The notes under the pieces: generated by a model
What the model was told of the DNA's origin: nothing
Databases searched by the model: none
Seen by the model: only the letters and a program-made list of their open reading frames with translations
Origin: Roseateles_E cavernae
GTDB lineage: Bacteria > Pseudomonadota > Gammaproteobacteria > Burkholderiales > Burkholderiaceae_C
Direction: 5' to 3'
Assembly (NCBI RefSeq): GCF_040187885.1
Contig: NZ_JBDPLH010000009.1
Span: forward strand, 1 to 64,000
Length of the DNA: 64,000 nt
Made by a program: the position numbers and the translations under genes
Shown here: positions 54,483-62,445 of the stretch, piece by piece
Position numbering within the stretch: position 1 is the first letter of the stretch
Layout of the letters: each line of letters starts with the position of its first letter

Positions 54483-55601
54483 TCAGCCGCGGTAGTAACC
54501 GTTGGGGGTGAAAGGGGTGGGGCTGACGGTCATCGGCGTGCGCTTGTCGCGCACGATGGCCCAGACCTGGGTGCCCTGGGCCGCATGACTGCTGTTCAGA
54601 TAGGCCAGGGCCACCGGCTTGTTGACCGTCGGGCCCAGGGTGCCGCTGGTGACGACGCCGATCTCGACGCCGGCCTCATCCACCAGCTTTGCGCCTTCGC
54701 GCACCGGCATGCGCTCGCTGCCGACCAGGCCGACGCGCTTGCGCGCGGCGCCGCCGGCCAGCTGCGCGTCGACCACGGCCGCGCCCGGATAGCCGCCGGC
54801 GCGCGCACCGCCGGCGCGGCGCACCTTCTGGATCGCCCAGGTCAGCGAGGCCTCCACCGGCGTCGTGCCAGTGTCGATGTCATGGCCATACAGGCACAGG
54901 CCGGCTTCCAGGCGCAGCGAGTCGCGCGCGCCCAGGCCGATGGGCTTGACCTCGGGCTGGGCCAGCAGTTTGCGCGCCAGGGCCTCGGCCTGCGCACCGG
55001 CCACCGAGATCTCGAAGCCGTCCTCGCCGGTGTAGCCGGAGCGGGTCAGGAAGGTCGGGATGCCGTCCAGCTCGAAGAAGCCGCCGGTCATGAAGGTCAG
55101 CTTGGCGACCTCGGGGTTCAGGCGCGCGAGCGCGGTCACGGCCTGCGGGCCCTGCAGCGCGAGCAGCGCCTGCTCGGGCATGGGAATCACCTCGCACTTG
55201 GTGCCGATGGTGGCTTGCAGATGGGCGATGTCCTGCACTTTGCAGCCGGCATTGACGACGACGAACAGGTCGTCGGGGCGGCGGCAGATCATCAGGTCGT
55301 CGAGGATGCCGCCCTGCTCGTTGGTGAAGAGGGCGTAGCGCTGCTTGAACACGCCCAGGTCGATCACATCGACCGGCACGATGGTTTCAAGCGCGGCAGC
55401 GGCGCCGGCGCCGACCAGGCGCAGCTGGCCCATGTGCGAGACATCGAACAGGCCGGCCGCGGCGCGGGTGTGCTTGTGCTCGGCCATCACGCCCGACGGG
55501 TACTGCACCGGCATGTCATAGCCGCCGAAGGGCACCATCTTGGCGCCGAGTTCGAGATGCAGGGCGTGCAGGGGGGTCTTGAGGAGAGCGTCGGCGGACA
55601 T
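54483..55601 (-). CDS. gcvT: Aminomethyltransferase, glycine cleavage T protein
   Basis: 372 residues. It transfers the methylene group to tetrahydrofolate, releasing ammonia. LHALHLELGAKMVPFGGYDMPVQY, FDVSHMGQL and TRSGYTGEDGFEI are invariant blocks; the folate Asp lies in the SHMGQ/EDGFE regions. The ATG at 55599-55601 follows a GGAG site; the open frame before it overlaps the riboswitch. It is the first gene after the tandem glycine riboswitch. Confidence 0.97.
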   Translation of the reverse strand: MSADALLKTPLHALHLELGAKMVPFGGYDMPVQYPSGVMAEHKHTRAAAGLFDVSHMGQLRLVGAGAAAALETIVPVDVIDLGVFKQRYALFTNEQGGILDDLMICRRPDDLFVVVNAGCKVQDIAHLQATIGTKCEVIPMPEQALLALQGPQAVTALARLNPEVAKLTFMTGGFFELDGIPTFLTRSGYTGEDGFEISVAGAQAEALARKLLAQPEVKPIGLGARDSLRLEAGLCLYGHDIDTGTTPVEASLTWAIQKVRRAGGARAGGYPGAAVVDAQLAGGAARKRVGLVGSERMPVREGAKLVDEAGVEIGVVTSGTLGPTVNKPVALAYLNSSHAAQGTQVWAIVRDKRTPMTVSPTPFTPNGYYRG

Positions 55602-55659
55602 GGGAAAACTCCGAGGGCATTCAAACAGCCCACGCCCATCGGGGGCGCGGGGGGATGCC

Positions 55660-55870
55660 CTCGCTGTCCGGCTTACCTGAGAGATTGACCGCTGACGGTT
55701 CGCCAACAGCTTGCCCCTTCGGTGGACGGACTCGGGGCCCGCCTCTCTCCAGTGAGGAACGCCCGGTTCTGGGCGTTTTGTCAGTCCTTTTGCCTGAGCG
55801 TTCGCAGCTTGGGATCACCATCGCCACTGCGCCTTCGGCGGCTTCCGCTAGGAAGCTCTCTCCTGACCGG
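55660..55870 (-). promoter_or_regulatory. Tandem glycine riboswitch upstream of gcvT
   Basis: On the minus strand the sequence shows two similar aptamers. The first begins AGGAGAGAGC, has GCCGCCGAAGGCGC and ends CAGGCAAAAGGACTGAC; the second begins CTGGAGAGAGGCGG, has CACCGAAGGGGCAAG and ends TCTCTCAGGTAAGC then GGACAG. Those GGAGAG..CCGAAGG..CAGG(C/T)AAAAGG-type elements, the short linker and the place just before gcvT are diagnostic. Glycine binding is expected to allow gcvTHP expression. The gcvT start is about 60 bases after the second aptamer. Confidence 0.95.
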
Positions 55871-55941
55871 CGGCATTGTAGCCATGGTTTGAGCTCGCCG
55901 AGCTCGCGGCTTGGGATTCAGCAAGTCTTCATGCAGGGTGC

Positions 55942-56769
55942 ATGAAATCTTCAGCGTCGCTGCCGACACTGCGATCACCCGGGAGATACCCGGGGACGCC
56001 GTCGATCGGCGGGTTCACAAGCAAGAAGGGAAGGCTTGAGCATGAAGTACCGCTATCCACACCGCGCCGCGCCGGGCGACGCCTGCGCCGGGGTCCTGCC
56101 TTGAGCGGCCACGGCCTGCTGGCGATGCTAGGCCTGGTGCTGGCCCTGGCCGACGGCCGACCGGCCTGCGCCGCCAGCAATGCCCAGCTGCCGGCGCGCA
56201 CCGTGTTCGAGATGGCGGCCGCGCTCGACCGGCTGGCACCCGAAGAGCGCGATGCGATCCGGCTGCAACACCGTCTGCGGGCGCTCACGCCGGGCGAGGA
56301 CCTGCGGCTCTGGTATGTCGAGCAAGGTCGGCGTGTCGACGTCCCCTTGCTGGCCGATGGCCGCTTCGAGCGCCCGGCGGCGCTGGCCAGGGCCGACGTC
56401 GCCGCCACCATGCATGCCAACAGGCCGCTGGATGATCTCGATCTGAACATCGATCTGCTGGTGCAGTTGCCCGACGGCCGGGAATTCCGTTACGCCGACC
56501 TGACGCGTGCTGCGGCGCAGATGAACGGCTTTGCCAAGCGCCAGGCCGGCTTCGCCGGCGTCTTCGCCCCCAAGGTTCACAGCCTGCAGTTCCGTTGCGA
56601 GCAACGGCCCGATTGCGCACTCACCGTGCATCTGCCGGCCGGTGCCCGGACTTATCTGCCCGACGCCAAGGACCGCATCGTCTTGCGGCTCAGTGCCGCC
56701 TTGAAGGATGCCAACCCGCGCATCACCACCGTACAGCCCTTCGCCGAGATCGTCGGCGCTATGGATTGA
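55942..56769 (+). CDS. Exported protein of unknown function, start uncertain
   Basis: Up to 275 residues; not recognised. A hydrophobic segment (GLLAMLGLVLALADGRPACA) ending in an Ala-x-Ala-type cut before ASNAQLPART reads as a signal peptide, but about 56 residues precede it if the ATG at 55942 is used. The mature part is soluble, with DLDLNIDLLVQLPDGREF, FAKRQAGFAGVF and one cysteine pair (FRCEQRPDC). A good-looking start (GAAGGGAAGG then ATG at 56042) is in another frame and stops after 20 codons; a frameshift near 56100 joining it to the signal peptide would make a normal protein. It lies just before the MipA-like gene. Confidence 0.6.
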   Translation: MKSSASLPTLRSPGRYPGTPSIGGFTSKKGRLEHEVPLSTPRRAGRRLRRGPALSGHGLLAMLGLVLALADGRPACAASNAQLPARTVFEMAAALDRLAPEERDAIRLQHRLRALTPGEDLRLWYVEQGRRVDVPLLADGRFERPAALARADVAATMHANRPLDDLDLNIDLLVQLPDGREFRYADLTRAAAQMNGFAKRQAGFAGVFAPKVHSLQFRCEQRPDCALTVHLPAGARTYLPDAKDRIVLRLSAALKDANPRITTVQPFAEIVGAMD

Positions 56770-56805
56770 TTGCTCCCACCACTTTCCCTACTCGACCCAC
56801 CACTC

Positions 56806-57663
56806 ATGAACAAGCCATCCAAACTCATTGCCGGCCGTCAAACCGCTGCGGCCGCCGCCCTGCTGCTGAGCCTGGGCCTGGTGCCAGCACTGTCCCATGC
56901 CCAGGCCGGCGCCGAGCCTGCCGGGGGCAACACCCTGATGCTGGGCATCGGGGTGGGCTTCGATGCCAAGTACGCCGGTGCCAAGAAGATCGAGGGCGGC
57001 GTGCTGCCCGGGATCGACTACCAGATGAGCAATGGCTTCTTCGCCAGCACCATGCGCGGCATAGGCTGGGCCGGCGAAACCGGCCCGCTGGGCTATAGCG
57101 CCTCGCTGGGGCTGCGCGGCGGCCGCAACGACAAGGACAAGAAGGGCATCTCCGGCGGCGCTAAGGAGCTCAAGGGCATGGGCGAGATCAAGACCATAGG
57201 CACGCTCAATCTGGGCCTGAGCTACAGCCTGATGGACACCGTGCAGCTGAGCGCCGGCGTGGAGCTGCCGCTCAGCAAGGGCAAGGACAAGGACATCGCC
57301 CAACTGAAGGACGCTCGCCACGGCACCGTCTTCCGGCTCGGCGCCGAGGCTGGCGTCTGGTCCGACGAGCGCAACGAACTGTCCATCGGGCTCAGCGCCA
57401 GCGCCGGTGACAAGAAGTACACGCAGGCCTTTTTTGGCGTCAGCCCGGCCCAGGCGGCGGCGAGCAAGTACGGCATCTACACGCCCAAGTCCGGCTTCCA
57501 TTCGCTGGATGCCAGCGTCAGCTGGAAGTACAAGATAGACAAAAAATGGGGCGTGATGAGCTCGCTGGGCGCGACCCGCCTGCTCGGCGACGCGGCCAAG
57601 AGCCCGCTGGTGCAGCGCAAGGCCAGCCCGACCGGCATGGTGATGCTGACCTATCTGTACTGA
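56806..57663 (+). CDS. MipA/OmpV-family outer membrane protein
   Basis: A 285-residue beta-barrel-type protein. The signal (about 1-32, cut after SHA) is followed by alternating strands ending in Tyr-Leu-Tyr, as outer-membrane proteins do. MLGIGVGFDAKYAGAKKIEGGVLPGIDYQ is the MipA/OmpV start, with GYSASLGLRGGRN and YTPKSGFHSLDASVSWKYKIDKKW near the end. The family is linked to murein-hydrolase scaffolding or osmotic and cation stress. It is followed by a two-component system gene pair. The ATG at 56806 is used. Confidence 0.85.
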   Translation: MNKPSKLIAGRQTAAAAALLLSLGLVPALSHAQAGAEPAGGNTLMLGIGVGFDAKYAGAKKIEGGVLPGIDYQMSNGFFASTMRGIGWAGETGPLGYSASLGLRGGRNDKDKKGISGGAKELKGMGEIKTIGTLNLGLSYSLMDTVQLSAGVELPLSKGKDKDIAQLKDARHGTVFRLGAEAGVWSDERNELSIGLSASAGDKKYTQAFFGVSPAQAAASKYGIYTPKSGFHSLDASVSWKYKIDKKWGVMSSLGATRLLGDAAKSPLVQRKASPTGMVMLTYLY

Positions 57664-57670
57664 GGGCCAC

Positions 57671-57687
57671 CCTAAGCCCGGCCTAAG
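57671..57687 (+). promoter_or_regulatory. CCTAAG direct repeat at the response regulator promoter
   Basis: CCTAAG-CCCGG-CCTAAG: two identical hexamers with an 11-base period, the arrangement of PmrA/QseB-type OmpR-family sites (YTTAAG-N5-YTTAAG). A GACAAT -10-like element (57697-57702) starts 26 bases downstream, which would put transcription at or next to the ATG at 57709. Confidence 0.6.
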
Positions 57688-57708
57688 CCGGGCGTGGACA
57701 ATACCGGC

Positions 57709-58368
57709 ATGCGTTTATTGCTGGTGGAAGACGATCAGATGATTGGCGAGCAGCTGCTGGACCTGCTGCGCGCCGAGGGCTATGCGGTCGACTGGGTGCG
57801 CGATGGCGAGCAGGCCGACACGGCGCTGCAGGCCCAGGACTACGACCTGCTGCTGCTCGACCTGGGCCTGCCCCGGCGCGACGGCATGAGCGTGCTGCGC
57901 GCCTTGCGCGCGCGCAAGCAGCGCCTGCCGGTGCTGATCGCCACCGCCCGCGACGCGCTGGCGCAGCGGGTCGAGGGGCTGGACGCCGGCGCCGACGACT
58001 ATGTGCTCAAGCCCTTCGAGCTCGACGAGCTGCTGGCCCGCATCCGCGCACTGCTGCGCCGCGCCAGCGGCCGCGCCGAGCCGGTCTACGAGCATCTGGG
58101 CGTCAGCCTGAATCCTGCCACCCATGAGGCCACGGTCGGCGGCCAGCCGGTCACGCTGTCGGCGCGCGAATGGGCGGTGCTGGAACCGCTGCTGGCGCGG
58201 CCGGGCCTGGTGCTGTCGCGCCAGCAGCTGGAGGAGAAGCTCTACAGCTGGAAGGACGAGGTCACGAGCAATGCGGTCGAGGTCTATATCCACGGCCTAC
58301 GCAAGAAGCTCGGGCCCGGCCTGATCCAGAATGTGCGCGGCCTGGGCTATATGGTGCCCAAGCAATGA
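57709..58368 (+). CDS. OmpR/PmrA-type response regulator
   Basis: 219 residues: receiver domain (1-115; Asp51 the phosphorylation site in LLLLDLGLPRRDG, Lys101 in VLKPFE) and a winged-helix DNA-binding domain (about 125-218, RQQLEEKLYSWKDEVTSNAVEVYIHGLRKKLG), close to the QseB/PmrA/TctD branch. The ATG at 57709 is chosen; a GTG five codons earlier is possible. Its stop overlaps the histidine kinase gene (ATGA). The hexamer direct repeat just upstream suggests autoregulation, and the same repeat precedes the protease gene. Confidence 0.93.
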   Translation: MRLLLVEDDQMIGEQLLDLLRAEGYAVDWVRDGEQADTALQAQDYDLLLLDLGLPRRDGMSVLRALRARKQRLPVLIATARDALAQRVEGLDAGADDYVLKPFELDELLARIRALLRRASGRAEPVYEHLGVSLNPATHEATVGGQPVTLSAREWAVLEPLLARPGLVLSRQQLEEKLYSWKDEVTSNAVEVYIHGLRKKLGPGLIQNVRGLGYMVPKQ

Positions 58369-59678
58369 GTACGGCAAGACCTGCCCCCTCGCTGCGGCGC
58401 CGGCTGATGCTGTTCCTGCTGGGTGCCGTCAGTCTGGCGGCGCTGCTGCAGGCCTGGAGCGCCTACCGCACGGCCTTGCAGGAGGCCGACGCGATCTTTG
58501 ACTACCAGATGCAGCAGATGGCGCTGTCCATCGGCGGCGCCGCGCCGCCGCGCCATCTGCCCGAGGAGCTGGAGCTGATCATCCAGGCCTGGACCGACGA
58601 CGGCCTGCAGCTGTTCGCACCGGCGCCGCGGGCGCGGCTGCCGCAGCGCGCGGTGCTGGGCTTCACCACTGTCGAGTCGGAGGGCAAGCAGTACCGCGTG
58701 CTGTCGATGCAGACCGGCGGCCGGGTGGTGCAGGTGGCCCAGGAGCTGGCGGTGCGCCAGCGCCTGGCCGGGCGGCTGGCCTGGCGCACGATCACGCCCA
58801 TCGCCATCGTGCTGCCGCTGCTGATGGCGGTGGTGGGCTGGGTGGTGAGCCGCTCGCTGGCGCCGGTCGAGCGGGTGCGCAAGCAGCTGGCGGCGCGGGC
58901 GGCCGAGGATTTGTCGCCGGTGGGCGAGGGCGGCCTGCCGGCCGAGATCCAGCCCATGGTGCAGGAGCTGAACTCGCTGCTGGCGCGCATGCGCCAGGCC
59001 TTCGACGCGCAGCAGCATTTCGTCGCCGACGCCGCCCATGAGCTGCGCTCGCCGCTGACCGCGCTGAAGCTGCAGCTGCAGGCCCTGCAGCGCAGCGGCG
59101 GCGAGCCCGAGCGCGCGCTGATCCAGCAGCGCCTGGGCGCCGGCATCGAGCGAGCCGGCCATCTGGTCGAGCAGCTGCTGCTGCTGGCGCGCCAGCAGGC
59201 GGTGGGCAGCGTCGAGAGGCGGCCGGTCGCGCTGGAGCCGCTGACCCGTCAGCTGATGGGCGAGCTGGCCGCCAGCGCCCAGGCCCGGCACATCGACCTG
59301 GGCTTGCTGCGGGCCGACGCGGTCAGCGTCCCGGGCCAGGCCGATGCGCTGGCCGTGCTGCTGCGCAATCTGCTGGACAACGCGCTCAAGTACACGCCCG
59401 AGGGCGGGCGGGTCGATGTGCTGCTGCTCGACGAGGGCGGCACGGCGCGGCTGCGCATCGAGGACAGCGGCCCCGGCATCGCGCCCGAGGAGCGCGAGCG
59501 CGTGTTCGATCGCTTCTATCGCAGCAGCGAGCAGCAGGCCCAGGCCAGCGGCTCCGGCCTGGGTCTGGCCATCGTCAAGTCGATTGCCGAGCGCCACGGC
59601 GCCCGGCTCGCACTGGAGCGCTCCGAGGCGCTGGGCGGGCTGCGGGTGGATGTGTTGTTCGACAAGAGCGCGCCTTAA
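58365..59678 (+). CDS. Sensor histidine kinase of the QseC/PmrB type
   Basis: 437 residues: two spans (about 13-32 and 144-164) flanking a periplasmic sensor of about 110 residues, HAMP, the H-box QHFVADAAHELRSPLTALKLQL (His225), and N, G1 and G2 boxes (NLLDNALKYTPEGG, DSGPGIAPEE, GSGLGLAIVKSIAERHG). The ligand is unknown. Its start overlaps the regulator gene, and the HtrA-type protease gene follows after 63 bases. Confidence 0.93.
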   Translation: MSTARPAPSLRRRLMLFLLGAVSLAALLQAWSAYRTALQEADAIFDYQMQQMALSIGGAAPPRHLPEELELIIQAWTDDGLQLFAPAPRARLPQRAVLGFTTVESEGKQYRVLSMQTGGRVVQVAQELAVRQRLAGRLAWRTITPIAIVLPLLMAVVGWVVSRSLAPVERVRKQLAARAAEDLSPVGEGGLPAEIQPMVQELNSLLARMRQAFDAQQHFVADAAHELRSPLTALKLQLQALQRSGGEPERALIQQRLGAGIERAGHLVEQLLLLARQQAVGSVERRPVALEPLTRQLMGELAASAQARHIDLGLLRADAVSVPGQADALAVLLRNLLDNALKYTPEGGRVDVLLLDEGGTARLRIEDSGPGIAPEERERVFDRFYRSSEQQAQASGSGLGLAIVKSIAERHGARLALERSEALGGLRVDVLFDKSAP

Positions 59679-59690
59679 GTGCCACCTAAG
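59674..59690 (+). promoter_or_regulatory. CTTAAG-N5-CCTAAG direct repeat upstream of the HtrA protease
   Basis: CTTAAG (59674-59679), TGCCA, CCTAAG (59685-59690): same 11-base period as at the response regulator promoter. A CATAGT -10-like element (59701-59706) begins 27 bases downstream. The neighbouring regulator is the obvious candidate binder. Confidence 0.6.
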
Positions 59691-59741
59691 TCTTGCTTGC
59701 CATAGTGAGCCCATCGACGCTCACTTTTAGCAGGAGGCTTT

Positions 59742-61238
59742 ATGGCAGCAGCAGAAACGATGATCCCGGCCAAGCGTTTGGTATGGGCCCTGGCGACGGC
59801 CGGACTGATAGGCGTCGGCGGCGGCGCGATCGGCGCGGCGGCCTTGCAGAAGACGGCCACGCCGCCGGCCGCAGGCGTGCAGACGCCATCCGCCCAGCCT
59901 TTCTCACCCGTTCAGGCCGCCGCGCCCGGCGCAGCCACGGGGCTGCCCGACTTTGCCCAGATCACCCAGCAAAACGGTGCGGCCGTGGTCAATATCAGCG
60001 TCACCGGCAGCGTCAAGACCAGCCGCGCCGCGCCGCAGCTGGACCCCGATGATCCCTTCTACCAGTTCTTCCGGCGCTTTCAGGTGCCGGGCCAGCCGGG
60101 CCAGGCGCGCGAGATGCCCACGCGCGGCCAGGGCTCGGGCTTCATCGTCAGCGCCGACGGCCTGATACTGACCAATGCCCATGTGGTGCGCGACGCCCAG
60201 GAGGTGATGGTCAAGCTGACCGACCGGCGCGAGTTCCCGGCCAAGGTGCTGGGCAGCGATCCCAAGACCGATGTGGCGGTGCTGAAAATCGAGGCCAAGA
60301 ACCTGCCGGCGCTGAAACTGGGCAGCAGCAAGGACCTGCGCGTCGGCGAATGGGTGCTGGCGATAGGCTCGCCCTTCGGTTTCGAGAACAGCGTCAGCGC
60401 CGGCGTCGTCAGCGCCAAGGGCCGGGCCCTGCCCGACGAGACCTTTGTGCCCTTCATCCAGACCGATGTGGCGGTCAACCCCGGCAACTCGGGCGGCCCG
60501 CTGTTCAACGCCCGCGGTGAGGTGGTCGGCATCAACTCGCAGATCTACAGCCAGTCGGGCGGCTACCAGGGCATCTCGTTTGCGATCCCTATCGAGGTGG
60601 CGACCCGGGTGCAGCAGCAGATCCAGGGCGGCGGCCGCGCCCGCCATGCGCGTCTGGGCGTGACCATCCAGGATGTGAACCAGAGCTTTGCCGACTCCTT
60701 CAGGCTCGAGCGCCCGGCCGGGGCCCTGGTGGCCGGGGTCGAGGCCGGCGGCCCGGCGGCCCAGGCCGGGCTGCGCTCCGGCGATGTGGTGCTGAAGTTC
60801 AACGATCAGCCCATCGTCGCCTCCAGCGATCTGCCGGCCCTGCTGGGCCAGGCCACGCCGGGCGAGACCGCCACGCTGGAAATCTGGCGCCAGGGCAAGC
60901 GCGAGCAGCTCAAGGCCAAGCTCGGCGAAGCCGGCGAGCCGCAGCAGGCCAGGGCCGAAGACGAGCAGGCCACGCCGGCCGGCAAGCTGGGGTTGGCGCT
61001 GCGCCCGCTGCAGCAGGGCGAGCGCCGCGGTGCCGAGGGCGGCCTGGTGGTGCAGGACGCCGGCGGTGCGGCGGCCCGCGCCGGCGTGCGGCCCGGCGAT
61101 GTGCTGCTGGCGATCAACGGCACGCCGGTCAGCTCGGTCGAGCAGGTCCGCGAGGTGGTGGCCGCCGCCGATAAATCGGTGGCCCTGCTGGTGCAGCGCG
61201 GGCCGGAGAAGATCTTCGTGCCGGTGCGCATCGGCTGA
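59742..61238 (+). CDS. HtrA/DegP-family periplasmic serine protease
   Basis: 498 residues. An N-terminal span or uncleaved signal (12-35) is followed by the protease domain with His147 (TNAHVV), Asp177 (KTDVAV) and Ser250 (NPGNSGGPLF), and two PDZ domains (about 300-385 and 400-495). It degrades misfolded periplasmic proteins. An AGGAGG site precedes the ATG. Placement directly after the two-component genes and the shared repeat upstream suggest that the system induces it on envelope stress. A strong terminator follows at 61281-61314. Confidence 0.93.
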   Translation: MAAAETMIPAKRLVWALATAGLIGVGGGAIGAAALQKTATPPAAGVQTPSAQPFSPVQAAAPGAATGLPDFAQITQQNGAAVVNISVTGSVKTSRAAPQLDPDDPFYQFFRRFQVPGQPGQAREMPTRGQGSGFIVSADGLILTNAHVVRDAQEVMVKLTDRREFPAKVLGSDPKTDVAVLKIEAKNLPALKLGSSKDLRVGEWVLAIGSPFGFENSVSAGVVSAKGRALPDETFVPFIQTDVAVNPGNSGGPLFNARGEVVGINSQIYSQSGGYQGISFAIPIEVATRVQQQIQGGGRARHARLGVTIQDVNQSFADSFRLERPAGALVAGVEAGGPAAQAGLRSGDVVLKFNDQPIVASSDLPALLGQATPGETATLEIWRQGKREQLKAKLGEAGEPQQARAEDEQATPAGKLGLALRPLQQGERRGAEGGLVVQDAGGAAARAGVRPGDVLLAINGTPVSSVEQVREVVAAADKSVALLVQRGPEKIFVPVRIG

Positions 61239-61280
61239 TTCCTGGTGCCCATGGGCGGCTTTGTGTGAACAAAGTCGCGC

Positions 61281-61314
61281 AGCGAAGCCCGCTTTGGCGG
61301 GTTTCGCTTTTTTT
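61281..61314 (+). terminator. Intrinsic terminator after the HtrA protease
   Basis: AGCGAAGCCCGC (61281-61292), TTTG loop, GCGGGTTTCGCT (61297-61308), with one G-T pair, then a run of Ts to 61314. It separates the protease from the flagellin gene. Confidence 0.92.
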
Positions 61315-61326
61315 GCTTCAGCGATT

Positions 61327-61353
61327 TAAGTCCGCCGGCGCGGCTGCCGCCTT
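61327..61353 (+). promoter_or_regulatory. Possible sigma-28 flagellar promoter of the flagellin gene
   Basis: TAAG (61327-61330), 15 bases, then GCCGCCTT (61346-61353), a partial match to the TAAA-N15-GCCGATAA promoter of FliA-dependent genes; transcription would start near 61360. The match is weak in the second block. Confidence 0.35.
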
Positions 61354-61421
61354 GTACCGGTGAGGGCAGAAGTTCCTGCCCGCCAACGAAGACACAACCC
61401 TTCTTCTGGAGTGAAAACATC

Positions 61422-62261
61422 ATGTTGAGCCTGCACACCAACGCCGCCGCCCTGTCCACCCAAAGCTCGCTGGGCAGCACCCAACGCGCCCTGACCACCT
61501 CGATGAGCCGTCTGGGCACCGGCCTGCGCGTCAACTCCGCGATGGACGATGCCGCCGGCCTGCAGATCGCCACCCGCCTGAACGCCCAGACCCGCGGCAT
61601 GGCCGTGGCCCAGCGCAACACGCAAAACGGCATCTCGATGCTGCAGACCGCCGAAGGCGCTCTGAATGAAGTCAGCAACATCGTGCTGCGCATGAAGGAC
61701 CTGGCCACGGAAGCCTCGAACGCCACCTCCAACGCCGACGACAAGACCGCGATGGACAAGGAGTTCCAGGCGCTGAGCTCCGAGCTGAACAACATCATGT
61801 CCAACACCAAGTTCGGTGGCCAGGCTCTGTTCAGCGGCGCCGGTGCGACGCTGGCCGCAGCCGCCTCGTTCCAGATCGGTTCGGACGCTGCCGAGGTCTA
61901 TGCCTTCAATTCGTCGGCCTCGCTGTCCGCCGCGACCGGCGCTCAAGCCACGCTGACCGGCGGCAATGTGTCGACCGCCGGCACCGCCACGACGGCCATC
62001 ACCAATGCCAACACGATGCTGGACAAGATCGGTGCACTGCGCGCCGAGCTGGGCGCCGGTGCCAACCGCCTGGACCACGTCTACAACAACTTGCAGAACA
62101 TGAAGACCAATGTGTCGCAAGCCAAGGGCCGCATCATGGACGTCGACTACGCGACGGAGACCTCCAACATGACGACCAAGCAGATGCTGATGCAAGCCTC
62201 GTCGTCGATGCTCAAGCAGAGCAACAGCATGTCCGGCATGGTCATGTCGCTGCTGCAGTAA
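61422..62261 (+). CDS. fliC: Flagellin
   Basis: 279 residues, a short flagellin with D0/D1 ends and a small central part. The N-terminal SLHTNAAALSTQSSLGSTQRAL, SMSRLGTGLRVNSAMDDAAGL and LQTAEGALNEVSNIVLRMKDLA, and the C-terminal GANRLDHVYNNLQNMKTNV and MDVDYATETSNMTTKQMLMQA, are the invariant flagellin blocks. The Ala/Ser/Thr-rich middle could be glycosylated by the neighbouring OGT-type enzyme. A TCTGGAG site precedes the ATG, and a terminator follows. Confidence 0.96.
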   Translation: MLSLHTNAAALSTQSSLGSTQRALTTSMSRLGTGLRVNSAMDDAAGLQIATRLNAQTRGMAVAQRNTQNGISMLQTAEGALNEVSNIVLRMKDLATEASNATSNADDKTAMDKEFQALSSELNNIMSNTKFGGQALFSGAGATLAAAASFQIGSDAAEVYAFNSSASLSAATGAQATLTGGNVSTAGTATTAITNANTMLDKIGALRAELGAGANRLDHVYNNLQNMKTNVSQAKGRIMDVDYATETSNMTTKQMLMQASSSMLKQSNSMSGMVMSLLQ

Positions 62262-62309
62262 TTGCCGCAGTTGCCGTGACGGCGGCGGTCCGCGCACCGC
62301 CGCATCGAA

Positions 62310-62335
62310 AGCCAGGCTTGTGCCTGGCTTTTTTT
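62310..62335 (+). terminator. Intrinsic terminator after flagellin
   Basis: AGCCAGGC (62310-62317), TTGT loop, GCCTGGCT (62322-62329), followed by a seven-base T-run. A clean Rho-independent terminator. Confidence 0.93.
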
Positions 62336-62445
62336 ATGGGGTCGGCGTGACAAGCCGCACGTCAGCAAGGCCTGCCTCGGCCGGAGTCGGTCCGGATCTT
62401 TCTAGAATTTCGCGTCAACAACGCGCACGCGCAGGACGGGATCGC

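Noticed and set aside
56041..56104. A 20-codon peptide starting at ATG 56042 as an independent leader gene
   Set aside because: No regulatory codon run or attenuator follows; more likely a frame artefact of the exported protein next to it.
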